In this document: positions 10,686 through 19,817 of the stretch, piece after piece
Numbering within the stretch: the stretch's first letter is position 1
Layout: the number at the start of each line of letters is the position of its first letter
Assembly (NCBI RefSeq): GCF_008065135.1
Contig: NZ_CP042914.1
Coordinates: forward strand, 5,065,404 to 5,129,403
Length of the DNA stretch: 64,000 bases
From: Roseimaritima ulvae
Lineage (GTDB): Bacteria; Planctomycetota; Planctomycetia; Pirellulales; Pirellulaceae
Direction of reading: 5' to 3'
Program-made: the position numbers and the translations under genes
The notes under the pieces: model-generated
Databases searched by the model: none
The model's input: only the letters and a program-made list of their open reading frames with translations
Told to the model about the DNA's origin: nothing

Positions 10686-11273
10686 ATGGTACGTTTGCTG
10701 GCCGAACAACCCACCCTGCTGGCGATCATGTTAGCGATCCTCGGCGGTGGTTGTGTATACGGTTGGTTACAGACCGGCAAACGTCCCGCCGCCGTGATCG
10801 GATTAATCTGTTTCGCCCTGATTCCCGCCGGCTATCTGCTGGCGGCGAATTGGGAAACCGATCGTGAACGGCTCACCACTCTGGTGCACTCGACCGCCGC
10901 GGCGGTCGAAGCCAATGATGTCGACGGCGTGCTGGCGTTTATCGATCCGGCTCAGCCGGAGATCCGCGAGCGGGCGGCGAGCGAAATGCCCAAGTACACG
11001 TTTACACGAACCGAAATCGGTCAAGTGCGATCGATCAAGTTCGTGCAAAACGCGGTACCGCCCGAAGCTCAAGTGGACCTGACGGTCAATTTCACCGGAG
11101 GTTTGCAGAGTGGAGAATTCGCCGGACAAAACGCCTCGCGACGCGTCGTCCTGCGATGCCGCAAACAGAATGACCGTTGGTACATCTCCGACTACACGCA
11201 CCTGCCGGTCATCGGCGGTCCCGACGGCTTCACGCCCAACAGCGAACTGACCCGCTCCTATCGCGCCCCCTAA
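10686..11273 (+). CDS. Hypothetical membrane-anchored protein, NTF2-like outer domain
   Basis: 195 residues. Two N-terminal hydrophobic segments (PTLLAIMLAILGGGCVYGW and AAVIGLICFALIPAGYLLAA) are followed by a ~140-residue soluble part with helices and then strands (STAAAVEANDVDGVLAFIDP ... RWYISDYTHLP). That order resembles NTF2/SnoaL-like cone folds, but this is an inference from pattern only. It starts 9 bp after eno and ends 6 bp before tmk, so the three are probably co-transcribed. Confidence 0.78.
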   Translation: MVRLLAEQPTLLAIMLAILGGGCVYGWLQTGKRPAAVIGLICFALIPAGYLLAANWETDRERLTTLVHSTAAAVEANDVDGVLAFIDPAQPEIRERAASEMPKYTFTRTEIGQVRSIKFVQNAVPPEAQVDLTVNFTGGLQSGEFAGQNASRRVVLRCRKQNDRWYISDYTHLPVIGGPDGFTPNSELTRSYRAP

Positions 11274-11279
11274 TACCGA

Positions 11280-11885
11280 ATGTTTATCACCCTCGATGGA
11301 ATCGATGGCGCCGGCAAGTCGACGCAAATTGGCATGCTCTGCCAATGGCTAAGCAGCCGTGGCTGTGTGGTCGAATCGGTGCGTGATCCCGGCAGTACGG
11401 CACCCGGCGAAGCGATCCGCGGACTGTTGCTCGATTCCGATCTGGAAATGCATCGTCGCACCGAAGCTTTGTTGTACATGGCCGCCCGCAGCCAGTTGGT
11501 CGAAGAACGCATTCGACCGGCCCTGCAGTCCGATACGGTGGTTGTCAGCGATCGCTTTCTGCTGGCCAACGTGGTGTATCAAAGCGTGGGCGGCAATGAG
11601 CAACCGGACTTGCTGTGGCGGCTGGGGCAAATCGCTACCGCGGGCTTGCAACCCGACCTGACCATCCTGCTGGACTTGCCGGCCTCCCAAGCGTTTGAGC
11701 GATTAACAGGCCCGGCCGATCGCATGGAATCACGAGGCGTGGATTATTTGGAACAAGTTCGCACCGCGTTTCGAGAACACTTGCCCCGCAGCGGTCCCCA
11801 AACGGCGATCATCGACGCCACCCAATCGATCGACTCCATGCACGCAGCGATCATCGCAGCGGTAGAATGTTTGCTGCCTACTTAG
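11280..11885 (+). CDS. tmk: Thymidylate kinase
   Basis: Phosphorylates dTMP to dTDP for DNA synthesis. 201 residues, normal for the family. The P-loop GIDGAGKST lies at residues 7-15, the DR-x motif is RDPGST at about 36-41, and the SDRFLLANVVYQ segment holds the family's conserved Asp-Arg and the substrate-binding region. The lid region near TGPADRMESRG is short with Arg. It follows the small membrane protein by 6 bp, and holB comes next after a palindromic repeat; tmk-holB proximity is common in bacteria. Confidence 0.95.
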   Translation: MFITLDGIDGAGKSTQIGMLCQWLSSRGCVVESVRDPGSTAPGEAIRGLLLDSDLEMHRRTEALLYMAARSQLVEERIRPALQSDTVVVSDRFLLANVVYQSVGGNEQPDLLWRLGQIATAGLQPDLTILLDLPASQAFERLTGPADRMESRGVDYLEQVRTAFREHLPRSGPQTAIIDATQSIDSMHAAIIAAVECLLPT

Positions 11886-11897
11886 CTTAGCAGGACT

Positions 11898-12030
11898 TCA
11901 CCCTCCCTCTGGGAGGGTCGCGAGGAACGAGCGGGGAGGGTTCAGTGGACTTGCAGGTCGTCAGAAGGCTTTTGTTCCACCAGTAACCCTCCCCTCGCTA
12001 AGGCTCGACCCTGCTAGCGGGAGGGTGATG
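11898..12030. repeat. Long palindromic dispersed element (CACCCTCCC family), copy 1
   Basis: Terminal hairpins CACCCTCCC-tct-GGGAGGGTC and GACCCT-gctagc-GGGAGGGTG bracket a longer inverted pair (GCGGGGAGGGTT / AACCCTCCCCTCGC) with the shared core GGACTTGCAGGTCGTCAGA. It fills the tmk-holB gap. Close relatives are at 14466-14596 and, inverted, at 25857-25987; partial ones are at 13151-13244, 19631-19673 and 35698-35741. Confidence 0.85.
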
Positions 12031-12091
12031 TGAAATTACTTGAGACTTTGTCAGCCTGGAAAGGCTAACGTACTTTTTGCGACACGCTGTT

Positions 12092-13096
12092 ATGAATTGG
12101 GACGAACTGCTGGGCCATCGACAACAACGCGATTGGTTCGCGCATGCGATCGACAAACGGCGTCTGGGCGGCGCGTTTTTGTTTGTCGGCCCGGCCGGCA
12201 TCGGCAAACGCACGTTCGCCAAACTGCTGGCCAAAACCGTGCTCTGCGAAACGAATGAAGCTCGGGAGATGAATCCCTGCGGAGCGTGCGAAGCCTGTGC
12301 ACAGGTCGAAGCGGGAACGCACCCCGATCTGTTGCAGATCGCTAAACCGGCAGATAAATCCACGCTGCCGGTGGAACTTCTGATCGGACCACGCGAAGCC
12401 CGCATGCAGTCCGGGCTGTGCCACGACATCCATTTGCGACCGTTCCGTGGTCGCCGCCGCGTAGGGATCGTGGAAGACGCCGATTACCTCAGCGTGGAGG
12501 CCGGCAACTGCATGCTCAAGACCCTGGAAGAACCGCCGCCCTCGGCCGTGATGATCCTGATCGGCACCAGCGCCCAAAAACAACTACCCACCATCCGCTC
12601 ACGCTGCCCAACCCTCCGCTTCGCGCCGCCGGTTGGCGAAGACGCCGTCGCCCTACTGCGGATGCATGGCGCCGAAGCCGAGACGGTCGAACAAGCCGAG
12701 CATGCCATTGAACTGGCCGGCGGCGACATCCCGCAAGCCGCCGCACTATTGCAAGGGAATGCTGGAGAATTTCGTGATACCCTGGCGGCCGCGCTGGACC
12801 AGCAGCCCATCGACGCCATCGCGCTGGCACGCAATGTGTCGACGTATGTCGACGATGCGGGCAAAGACGCCTCGCCGCGACGAGCCCGGATGCGAGAAGT
12901 ATTCGGCGTCGCCGTCCAACACTTTCGTCGCCAACTGCGCCGCGCGGCCGAAGCCCAGCAAGCCGGCGATCGCGAACTGTACCGGCTGGACCGCTGCCTG
13001 CAGGCCCTGGCGGAAGTCGATCGCAACGCCAATCAAGCCACGCTGATCGAAACCTGGGCCACCGATCTACAACGCGGCAAAGAATTGCCCGTGTAG
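12092..13096 (+). CDS. holB: DNA polymerase III delta' subunit
   Basis: AAA+ clamp-loader subunit of the replicative polymerase, 334 residues. Walker A is GPAGIGKRT (33-41). A zinc-binding cluster has CGACEAC (63-69) plus an upstream Cys (52), as in delta' and gamma/tau. VGIVEDADYLSVEAGNCMLKTLEEPP and the sensor-1 SRC motif (IRSRC) are typical. As is usual for delta', the Walker A is present but ATPase function should not be assumed. The start at 12092 (MNWDELLGH) matches the family N terminus; an in-frame start 15 bp upstream is less likely. Confidence 0.93.
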   Translation: MNWDELLGHRQQRDWFAHAIDKRRLGGAFLFVGPAGIGKRTFAKLLAKTVLCETNEAREMNPCGACEACAQVEAGTHPDLLQIAKPADKSTLPVELLIGPREARMQSGLCHDIHLRPFRGRRRVGIVEDADYLSVEAGNCMLKTLEEPPPSAVMILIGTSAQKQLPTIRSRCPTLRFAPPVGEDAVALLRMHGAEAETVEQAEHAIELAGGDIPQAAALLQGNAGEFRDTLAAALDQQPIDAIALARNVSTYVDDAGKDASPRRARMREVFGVAVQHFRRQLRRAAEAQQAGDRELYRLDRCLQALAEVDRNANQATLIETWATDLQRGKELPV

Positions 13097-13150
13097 TCAG
13101 GACGGTTGGCGGTCCAGGCGAGCCCTAAAGAAACGGCTGACTCAATGGCA

Positions 13151-13278
13151 TTTCACCCTCCTTTCAACGAGGGCATTGGTATCTACACATCTTCCTTCAC
13201 CCTCCCTCCGGGAGAGTCGAGCCTCCTTGAAAAGGAGGGTGAAATGAGATGGTGCGTCTTGTGTAGATACCAATGCCC
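13151..13278. repeat. Nested inverted repeat between convergent holB and esterase genes
   Basis: The outer arms GGGCATTGGTATCTACACA (13171-13189) and its exact complement (13260-13278) form a perfect 19-bp inverted repeat. A second pair (CACCCTCCTTTCAA at 13154-13167 and TTGAAAAGGAGGGTG at 13228-13242) is nearly perfect, and the centre carries the CCCTCCctccGGGAGAGTCGAG motif. It is a variant of the CACCCTCCC family and lies where both flanking genes end, so it could terminate transcription. Confidence 0.75.
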
Positions 13279-13301
13279 AGAGAGAGAGTGAAGGGAATCC
13301 G

Positions 13302-14387
13302 TCACTTATTTTTTTCACGTCCCGGGCGAGCGTGAAGAGAATCTCTAGAGACCAGCGCCGCATCGATCGTCTGGTAGGCGGCCTCACGCATGTCTTCGGG
13401 AAAATTATGATCGCAGTCGGGGTGTTCGACACGTAGCTTGCCGGCGGCACCGAGCAATGCGTAAATCGGCTCCGCCGCCGCCGCGCATTTGTCGACGCTT
13501 TGCCATTGAAAATTGCTGTCTCCCAGCGGTGCGTTGACAAACACGGGCCGCGGAGCGAGCGCAGCCAATAACTGCGGGAAATCAAACGGGATGTCCTGCA
13601 ACCGGCCGCGGTAGTCGGACATCTGTGGCATGTAGCGTATCTGACACCAACCTTGTCCAAACATCCAAACCTCCGGATCACCGCCTTTGTAATCCGCAAA
13701 GGCATCGAAGCCGCAACTGGACACGATCACGCGGATCCGTTCGTCAAGCACCGCCGTATAAATTGCGTTGTGCCCGCCCAGCGAATGCCCGATCGCCCCG
13801 ACACCGGAAGACATCTCGACAAAGTCCAGCGAAGCCAGCAAGTCGATGCCGCGGACATTATCACGGATCGCTTTCATGGTTCCGCTGACATAACCCAGCT
13901 TGGAAAGATTGGGCCAGTAGTTCGCCAAGTGAGGGTAGGCGGGCGACAGCGTGACGTAGCCGCGGCTGGCTAATTCGGCAGCGTACTGCCGACCACTGCG
14001 GCCGCCCAGCCCGACGACAACCTTGTGCCCCACCGTGTTGTCGGTGGGATGCAGACACAGCACCGCCGGCGCTTTGCGCTGTCCGGCCAATACATCGTTG
14101 GGGATACACAGATAAGCCGGAGTGTGACAGCCGGCATCGGACTGGTAAGTGATCAACCGCCGCACGTAGCCATCGACTTGTTGTTCTTCGATGACTTTGA
14201 CCGCAAGATCTGGCTCGCTGTCGTGACGCGGCAGCGGGCCCATCACCTGAGTCATCCCCTGGATGATTTCCGCCCGCCGTTGCGGCCACTGATCGGCCGA
14301 GGCAACGCCCAGATCCGCGGGCTCCGATTGAGCCGCAGCCGAAGTTGCCGCAAGAATAACAAGTAAGCCGATCGTTGTGGTTCGCAT
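13302..14387 (-). CDS. Secreted alpha/beta-hydrolase, acetyl-xylan-esterase/dienelactone-hydrolase-like
   Basis: 361 residues with a cleavable signal peptide (MRTTTIGLLVILAATSAAAQ). The hydrolase fold shows VLCLHPTDNT near the oxyanion region, the nucleophile elbow GHSLGG (Ser202), a candidate acid in NAPLGDSNFQ (Asp290) and the catalytic His in CDHNFP (His327). Such periplasmic esterases deacetylate polysaccharides or cleave related esters, which fits the glycan-degrading neighbourhood, but the substrate is not readable. The start at 14387 gives the cleanest signal peptide. It is monocistronic. Confidence 0.85.
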   Translation of the reverse strand: MRTTTIGLLVILAATSAAAQSEPADLGVASADQWPQRRAEIIQGMTQVMGPLPRHDSEPDLAVKVIEEQQVDGYVRRLITYQSDAGCHTPAYLCIPNDVLAGQRKAPAVLCLHPTDNTVGHKVVVGLGGRSGRQYAAELASRGYVTLSPAYPHLANYWPNLSKLGYVSGTMKAIRDNVRGIDLLASLDFVEMSSGVGAIGHSLGGHNAIYTAVLDERIRVIVSSCGFDAFADYKGGDPEVWMFGQGWCQIRYMPQMSDYRGRLQDIPFDFPQLLAALAPRPVFVNAPLGDSNFQWQSVDKCAAAAEPIYALLGAAGKLRVEHPDCDHNFPEDMREAAYQTIDAALVSRDSLHARPGREKNK

Positions 14388-14421
14388 CGCGTAGAGTCTT
14401 TGCGTAATGGACATTAGCAAT

Positions 14422-14442
14422 CGTTTAACCCACAGCCGAAGG
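14422..14442 (+). repeat. CGTTTAACCC-family dispersed repeat
   Basis: The motif CGTTTAACCC followed by an AGCCGAAGG tail occurs here. Other copies are at 15274-15290 (inverted), three times in the array 22509-23015, inverted at 23011-23032, and at 34081 and 54203. Role unknown. Confidence 0.65.
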
Positions 14443-14465
14443 AGGCGCCTGACTTAATAGCATTG

Positions 14466-14596
14466 CACCCTCCCTCTGGGAGGGTCGCGAGGAACGAGCG
14501 GGGAGGGTGCGCTGGACTTGCAGGTCGTCAGAGCCGTTATCCGCAGCCGAAAAACCCTCCCCTCGCTGACGCTCGACCCTCCCAGGGGGAGGGTGA
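14466..14596. repeat. Long palindromic dispersed element (CACCCTCCC family), copy 2
   Basis: It has the same architecture as the element at 11898-12030: terminal GGGAGGGTCG and GGGGGAGGGTG hairpins and the shared core GGACTTGCAGGTCGTCAGA. It sits in the 950-bp gene-free stretch 14388-15340, which holds only repeats: this element, a TAGCCGGTGG hairpin at 14761-14793, the nested element at 14851-15197, and an inverted CGTTTAACCC motif at 15274-15290. Confidence 0.85.
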
Positions 14597-14760
14597 AGCA
14601 TGGCCGTATGACAATTCAATGCTATTAAGTCAGCAGTCTCCGAAGGCGCAGGCGTGCGGCGTCGCAGGTGTTCATAAAGCCCATCCTATATCGCCACCGC
14701 TCGGTGATCCAACTGGTGCGGTCGAGTCCATGATAAGGCGAAGCAGGCATTACCAGATAA

Positions 14761-14793
14761 TAGCCGGTGGTAAGCGCAGCGCCGCCACCGGAT
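14761..14793. repeat. TAGCCGGTGG hairpin repeat
   Basis: TAGCCGGTGG followed by a short GCGCAGCG-rich loop and CCACCGG forms a hairpin. A longer relative with the same arms lies at about 40114-40206, and a GC-shifted one (CCGGCGGTG...CGACCGCCGG) at about 15217-15240. Confidence 0.6.
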
Positions 14794-14850
14794 CAGAAAC
14801 GCAGCAGATGGCCGATCCCGAAGGACGTCAAAGGTGTTAATGAAGAAAAC

Positions 14851-15197
14851 CTGGCTCCCCTCTCCCTCAAAACGAGCTCGCTTAAAAACACGTTTGACAT
14901 CAACGCTATCGTTCGTGTTCTAGTTCAATCGACATCGCGCCAAAGGCTTGTTTTGGGGGAGAGGGGCTGGGGGTGAGGGGGCGACAGAGGATTGGGGCGG
15001 AGTGAGGTGGGAGCCAAGGAAAATGGGGGGCAAATAGGCGCTGACGATCAAAAATCGCCTCGTAGGATTCCCCCTCACCCCCAACCCCTCTCCCCCAGGC
15101 AAGCCTCGGCTAGTCGAGCGCAAAGATGGGTCTCACCGATACGCGATTCTATGCTCTCTCCACCACAATAAGCTTGCCTGGGGGAGAGGGGAGCCAG
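14851..15197. repeat. 347-bp nested palindromic element, copy 1
   Basis: The termini are perfect 16-bp inverted repeats (CTGGCTCCCCTCTCCC at 14851-14866, complement at 15182-15197). Internally, TTTTGGGGGAGAGGGGC plus GGGGGTGAGGGGG (about 14950-14985) can pair with CCCCCTCACCCCC plus CCCCTCTCCCCC (about 15069-15098), and each half folds back on itself. A second copy with the same plan lies at 40255-40598. No protein is encoded. Confidence 0.88.
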
Positions 15198-15340
15198 ACT
15201 TTCATTAGCAATCCGGCGGTGTTCGCTGCGCTCGACCGCCGGCTATTCGCTCTAATCGCTTCGCGATAGAAGACGGCTGCGGGTTAAACGACTAACTGGA
15301 CAGCCGGCAAGTCGGGTGGAAGCGGGAAGAGCAAAATCGC

Positions 15341-16330
15341 TCAGTTGACAATATTCCGCAGCGGTTTGCCGGTGATCGCTCGCAAGCAGGCTTGGCTGCC
15401 TTTGCGGCGCATGTCGATTAGGCCTTCTTCACTATAGAAGGCACTGTGCGGATTGATAATCAAACGCTCATGAGCCGGATGCTGAGGATCGCGCCAGGCG
15501 GCCAGCAAAACATTGTCCGCCGTGGGTGGCTCATCGGGCAACACATCGATCGCCGCGCCCGCCAGTTGGCCGCTTCGCAAAGCCTCTGTCACCGCGCCCA
15601 GTTCAACCACGGCTCCTCGCGCGGTATTGACCAGATAACCGCCACGCGGCATCCAGCTCAGCGATTCCGCGTTGATCATATGATGCGTCTCGGGCGTCAG
15701 CGGGCAGTGGACGCTAAGGATCTGAGCTTCGGCCAGCAGCGTCTGCAACGACTCCACTCGTTCGACGCCGAGGGCTTTGTCGTAGCCATCGGGTTTGTAG
15801 GGATCGTAGAATCGCACGGTCATCCCGCAGGCTTTGGCGCGCAATGCCGTGGCCGTGCCGATGCGTCCCAGCCCCACGACGGCGAACACGCGGTCGCGCA
15901 AACGATGAATCGGAGCGGCCACGCGGTACTCCCAGGGATCCGGCGTATGCCGCAAACGCTGGTTATAAAAATGCACCCCGCGTGCTAACGAGAGGGCCAT
16001 GGCGATGGCCGAATCAGCGACCTCTTCGGTGCCATAGTCCGGCACGTTGGCCACCGGGATGCCGCGCTGTCGCGCTCGCACGCGATCGACGTTGTCGAAT
16101 CCCACGCCACACCGCACGATCAATCGGCAATCTTGCAGTCGATCGATGGTGGCCGCCGACAGCGAGAGATTGTGGTACATCATGATCGCCGCCGCTTGTT
16201 CGATCTGCCCTTGCAGTTCGGATTCGCTGTGCGCGTTTAAAGCCCTCACATCGGCGACGCCAAGAAGGATGTCGCGCTCGACCTGCAGGTCGTCGTCGAT
16301 GAAGTCGGTGATCACGATTTGTGGCAGCAC
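15341..16330 (-). CDS. D-2-hydroxyacid dehydrogenase, CtBP-like
   Basis: 329 residues. The NAD-binding motif GLGRIG lies mid-protein (VFAVVGLGRIGTATALRAKACG), with VRCGVGFDNVD and NVPDYGTEEVADSAIAMALSLAR before it, which is characteristic of the C-terminal-binding-protein branch. Catalytic residues are visible: Arg in VNTARGAVV, Glu in DVLPDEPP, His in INPHSAFYS. It should interconvert a 2-hydroxyacid and a 2-ketoacid with NAD(H); the substrate is unknown. The start is a GTG at 16330 with AGGA five bases upstream. It ends near an inverted CGTTTAACCC repeat. Confidence 0.9.
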   Translation of the reverse strand: MLPQIVITDFIDDDLQVERDILLGVADVRALNAHSESELQGQIEQAAAIMMYHNLSLSAATIDRLQDCRLIVRCGVGFDNVDRVRARQRGIPVANVPDYGTEEVADSAIAMALSLARGVHFYNQRLRHTPDPWEYRVAAPIHRLRDRVFAVVGLGRIGTATALRAKACGMTVRFYDPYKPDGYDKALGVERVESLQTLLAEAQILSVHCPLTPETHHMINAESLSWMPRGGYLVNTARGAVVELGAVTEALRSGQLAGAAIDVLPDEPPTADNVLLAAWRDPQHPAHERLIINPHSAFYSEEGLIDMRRKGSQACLRAITGKPLRNIVN

Positions 16331-16343
16331 GGGTTGTCCTGGG

Positions 16344-18050
16344 TTAGGGAATCAGACCAACAAACCCACCCACCACGGCGGCTTCGGCGATTGCACCGCG
16401 AAGGCTGATCGGTACCGGGGGTACGACCCAGGGAGCACAGCTGCCGGGACGATAATAACCCAGCGTGTACTGGCATTCGGTGGGCGGATGGATGCCCATT
16501 TTATACGGCAGCACGGCGATGTTGACAAAGAAGTGAGCCGTGGACAGGACGGGTTGAGCCACCGGACCGGCGGTATGCCCATAACGCTCCAGGTTAACTT
16601 CTTCAAAGTACAACGGCTTGTGACACAGACCCGACGCTTTCCAAGCGACCTGGCTGGGCGTCCAGTTGCGCGGTGTGTAGTCTTCCTGGCGAATCCGGCA
16701 TTCACTGGGCAAGCCCCACTGCTCGGAAATGTACGCCAAGTCCCCTTCGCTGATGCGGTTCAGCGGAATCTCTTCGGTCGTCCCATGCTCCGATTCAACC
16801 AGTACCTTTTCATAGGCTAGGTCTTGCAATCGACCGCGAGCCATCACGTAGCCATCCATCGATCGCCAGTCACGGATCCCTTGTTTTTCGCTGAACTTGC
16901 GACGTTCTTGTTCCAGATCGTCCGCGTCCAGAATATCGGGACGGAAGGGCGGCGATATATCCAGGGAGATTTTTTCGATGGTGCGTGCGGCGATCCGCTC
17001 GCGAAACGTGTCGCAGGAGAAATCTTGCACACGCGTGGGTTGAATGCTGCGCGGACTGGGCAAGGTTTCTTCCTCACGCATCGGCGCCATCGACTCGCCG
17101 CGGGGACGCTGGAAAGGATTGATGTATTCATCGGGATCCTGCGCGGGCGGCTGGCCGGCTGCAGGCGCGGGGCTATCGTCCTGATCGGGCTGCGCGGGCG
17201 CTTCGCCACGATCATAGGGTGAAGCCGGATCTCGCATCGGATTGGTGGCCGGCGGCGACAGATCGCCCGGCGTGGCCGGCTGCTGCATGCCCTCCTGCGG
17301 CGTTCGCAACGGATCGTCCTGGAACGGATCTTTGTCTTCGTCAAAGATGTCAATGTTTTCGTCGCCGCTACCGGGCAGCTGCAGGCTGGGCGGCAACTGC
17401 AACGTGGAATCCTCGCCGGGGTCCTGGAAGTTGGCTGGCTGAACCGACGAGGCCTGACGGGACTGACGGGACTGACGATACGAGGTGCGGGCAATCGCCG
17501 GCTCGGTCAGCGGGGCGCTGTGCGGCGACAGTTTGCGAATCGGCACCCGCGGCGAGGGCAGGGCGGCCGCCACTACGGAGCCGCCGGAAGCGTCAACCGC
17601 CGCGGCGGGCTGCACAGCCGCAGGGCTGGTCGCCGGCAGATTCGTGGCCGTCTGGTTCGGGGCCGCTTGATTCGGGGCCGCTTGATTCGGGGCCGCTTGG
17701 TTCGGGGCCGCTTGATTTTCAGCCACCGCGATGGGCTGAGGAGCGGCGGCGGGTTCGGTGTGACTGCTCTTGCGCCAATGCAGGTTCCAGGCGGTTTGCC
17801 GAGGCGCGGTTTGGCGGCGGGAGGAGGCCGCGGGCGAAGCTGCTTCGCCGAACTTGGGAACCGGCTTCAGGCCACCGAGTTGCTGTGGCGATTGAGCTTG
17901 CAGGGGCAAGCTGCTGGAAGCCAACAAGACGGCGGCGGCCAAGCCGCCGCGCGACAGCAGCGTGGAGGTAGCCGGTCGGGCCTTACAGAGAATCTCCGCC
18001 AGGCACGTCGGGACTGTAGTTAGGTGCTTCTTGCGTGATCGCGATGTCAT
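16344..18050 (-). CDS. Secreted Pro/Gln-rich protein with divergent SHD1-like domain
   Basis: 568 residues. A long n-region precedes the signal core [19 protein letters not shown]. Residues ~50-350 are low-complexity Pro/Ala/Gln, including four or more AAPNQ units encoded by a 15-bp tandem repeat near 17654-17713. The segment [17 protein letters not shown]...[15 protein letters not shown] matches the order of an SHD1 domain (W-x-G...P-x-x-x-L-S-x-x-D), seen in many planctomycetal exported proteins. The C terminus has hydrophobic segments. The ATG at 18050 has GGGAG ten bases upstream but lies inside guaB, overlapping it by 68 bp, so the two are probably co-transcribed. Function unknown. Confidence 0.8.
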   Translation of the reverse strand: MTSRSRKKHLTTVPTCLAEILCKARPATSTLLSRGGLAAAVLLASSSLPLQAQSPQQLGGLKPVPKFGEAASPAASSRRQTAPRQTAWNLHWRKSSHTEPAAAPQPIAVAENQAAPNQAAPNQAAPNQAAPNQTATNLPATSPAAVQPAAAVDASGGSVVAAALPSPRVPIRKLSPHSAPLTEPAIARTSYRQSRQSRQASSVQPANFQDPGEDSTLQLPPSLQLPGSGDENIDIFDEDKDPFQDDPLRTPQEGMQQPATPGDLSPPATNPMRDPASPYDRGEAPAQPDQDDSPAPAAGQPPAQDPDEYINPFQRPRGESMAPMREEETLPSPRSIQPTRVQDFSCDTFRERIAARTIEKISLDISPPFRPDILDADDLEQERRKFSEKQGIRDWRSMDGYVMARGRLQDLAYEKVLVESEHGTTEEIPLNRISEGDLAYISEQWGLPSECRIRQEDYTPRNWTPSQVAWKASGLCHKPLYFEEVNLERYGHTAGPVAQPVLSTAHFFVNIAVLPYKMGIHPPTECQYTLGYYRPGSCAPWVVPPVPISLRGAIAEAAVVGGFVGLIP

Positions 18051-19473
18051 GCGGGTGATTCTCCCGAACCGTCGCCGCCGATACTTGGATGAACCGCGCG
18101 TCCTTACGCAGCTCTTCAATCGTACTGGTTCCGACGTACCCCATTCCCGCTCGCAGCCCGCCCACCAACTGGTAGACGAAATCGCCCAAGGGGCCTTTGA
18201 AGGGCACTCGACCTTCGACACCTTCGGGGACCAATTTGCCCGCCGCGGTGTCTTTTTGTCGGTACCGATCGCTGCTGCCTTTGACCATCGCACCGATCGA
18301 TCCCATCCCGCGGTACGCCTTAAAGGTGCGTCCTTGGTAGAGGATCATCTTGCCGGGGCTTTCGGTCAGGCCGGCAAACAAGCTGCCGATCATGACGGTA
18401 CTGGCACCGGCCGCGAGGGCCTTGGTTACGTCACCGCTGAAGCGAATTCCGCCGTCAGCGATCACAGGAATGTTGTGTTCGTCGGCAACGCTCACCGCCG
18501 AAGCGATGGCGCTTATCTGGGGCACGCCAACGCCACTGATGACGCGGGTCGTGCAGATCGATCCAGGCCCAATGCCCACTTTGACGGCGTCGGCACCGGC
18601 TTCAATCAAATCCTTGGCACCGGCGGCCGTGGCGATGTTTCCCGCCACGACGTCGATGTCCCAGTTCTGTCGTCGTTTAATCTCGCGGACCGTCTCGATC
18701 ACGTTTTTCGAATGACCGTGCGCCGAATCGACCACCAACAAGTCAACGCCTTGTTGGACCAGACTCTCGGCTCGCTCGAAGTCATACACCCCAATCGCCG
18801 CTCCGACTCGCAAACGACCTTGCGGATCTTTGCAGGCTTTGGGAAACCGCTTCATCATGTCGATGTCGCGGATCGTAATCAGTCCTGTTAGTTTTCTTTC
18901 TTCGTCAATCAGTAAAAGCTTCTCCACCTTTTTATCCGTTAAAATCCGCTCAGCTTCCTCAAGCGTTACAGTCCCTACCGCCGTGACCAGATTCTCACTG
19001 GTCATGACTTCGGAAATGGGGAGTTCTGGGTGCTCTAGGAACCTCAGATCGCGACGGGTCAGGATCCCGGCCAGCGTGCGGTCGGCATGCACAATCGGCA
19101 CGCCGGAGACGTTTTGCTGGTCCATCAGCTCGGCCGCTCGACTGGCCGTTTCGTCCGGGTGCAGCGTAACCGGATCGACAATGATCCCGTTGGCGCTGCG
19201 TTTGACCTTCAACACCTCTTCGGTCTGACGCTCGGGAGGCAAGTTCTTGTGGATGATGCCCAGCCCCCCCTCTTTGGCCAGCGCGATGGCCATTTCCGCC
19301 TCGGTGACCGTGTCCATGGGAGAACTGACGAACGGGATCTGCAGCCGAATGCGGTTGGTCAGTCGCGTGCTGACATCCACCTCCGAAGGCATCACTTCAC
19401 TGTATTGCGGCTCGAGCAAAACATCGTCGAAGGTGATTCCTTGGGTGGAAATCAAGCCGTTTTCGCTTGCCAT
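17983..19473 (-). CDS. guaB: Inosine-5'-monophosphate dehydrogenase
   Basis: Catalyses NAD-dependent oxidation of IMP to XMP, the committed step to guanine nucleotides, in the cytoplasm. 496 residues. The N terminus has [15 protein letters not shown]; two CBS domains lie at roughly 95-210 ([37 protein letters not shown]); the catalytic loop is [17 protein letters not shown] with the nucleophilic Cys; [17 protein letters not shown] and [10 protein letters not shown] bind the IMP phosphate. The start at 19473 (MASENGLIS) fits the family; a longer frame does not. Its 3' end overlaps the next gene. Confidence 0.97.
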   Translation of the reverse strand: MASENGLISTQGITFDDVLLEPQYSEVMPSEVDVSTRLTNRIRLQIPFVSSPMDTVTEAEMAIALAKEGGLGIIHKNLPPERQTEEVLKVKRSANGIIVDPVTLHPDETASRAAELMDQQNVSGVPIVHADRTLAGILTRRDLRFLEHPELPISEVMTSENLVTAVGTVTLEEAERILTDKKVEKLLLIDEERKLTGLITIRDIDMMKRFPKACKDPQGRLRVGAAIGVYDFERAESLVQQGVDLLVVDSAHGHSKNVIETVREIKRRQNWDIDVVAGNIATAAGAKDLIEAGADAVKVGIGPGSICTTRVISGVGVPQISAIASAVSVADEHNIPVIADGGIRFSGDVTKALAAGASTVMIGSLFAGLTESPGKMILYQGRTFKAYRGMGSIGAMVKGSSDRYRQKDTAAGKLVPEGVEGRVPFKGPLGDFVYQLVGGLRAGMGYVGTSTIEELRKDARFIQVSAATVRENHPHDIAITQEAPNYSPDVPGGDSL

Positions 19474-19630
19474 CGGGGCTCCGGTGCAGGGGGTGGCACA
19501 GATATGGACGGCCTGCACCCGCTGGCAGGCGGACCGAGCCGCCACAGAAGAATGTTTGAGATTGAGTCTTGAATGGCAAATTATGCCGCAAACGAGCTAA
19601 ACCTTCCAGGGCCTGAGTGCGGAGAGACGA

Positions 19631-19673
19631 CATTCACCCTCCCTCTGGGAGGGTCGAGCCGCGGAGCGGCGGC
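19631..19673. repeat. Partial CACCCTCCC-family repeat
   Basis: TTCACCCTCCCTCTGGGAGGGTCGAG with a short GC-rich tail; one hairpin of the family seen whole at 11898 and 14466. It lies upstream of guaB. Confidence 0.65.
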
Positions 19674-19744
19674 GTGATGAAGCCATGGGCCGCGAGGCCA
19701 ATGCCATCTACTTTGGACCATCAAGGGTGGTTTGGTATGCAAGT

Positions 19745-19793
19745 CCCCGGCCGCCCTGTTGGCGGCCGCGGGCCGCCAACAGGGCGGCCGGGG
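19745..19793. repeat. Perfect 23-bp GC-rich palindrome
   Basis: The arms 19745-19767 (beginning CCCCGGCCGCCCTG) and 19771-19793 are exact complements around a GCG loop. On the plus strand it is followed by an A run, not a T run, so it is not a standard terminator in either direction. It lies between the AEC permease and guaB, both on the minus strand. Confidence 0.85.
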
Positions 19794-19817
19794 AGTAAAA
19801 AAACGCGGACGGATCCT

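Noticed and set aside
19745-19793. Intrinsic terminator
   Set aside because: The palindrome is not followed by a T run on either strand; the real terminator is at 19818-19873.
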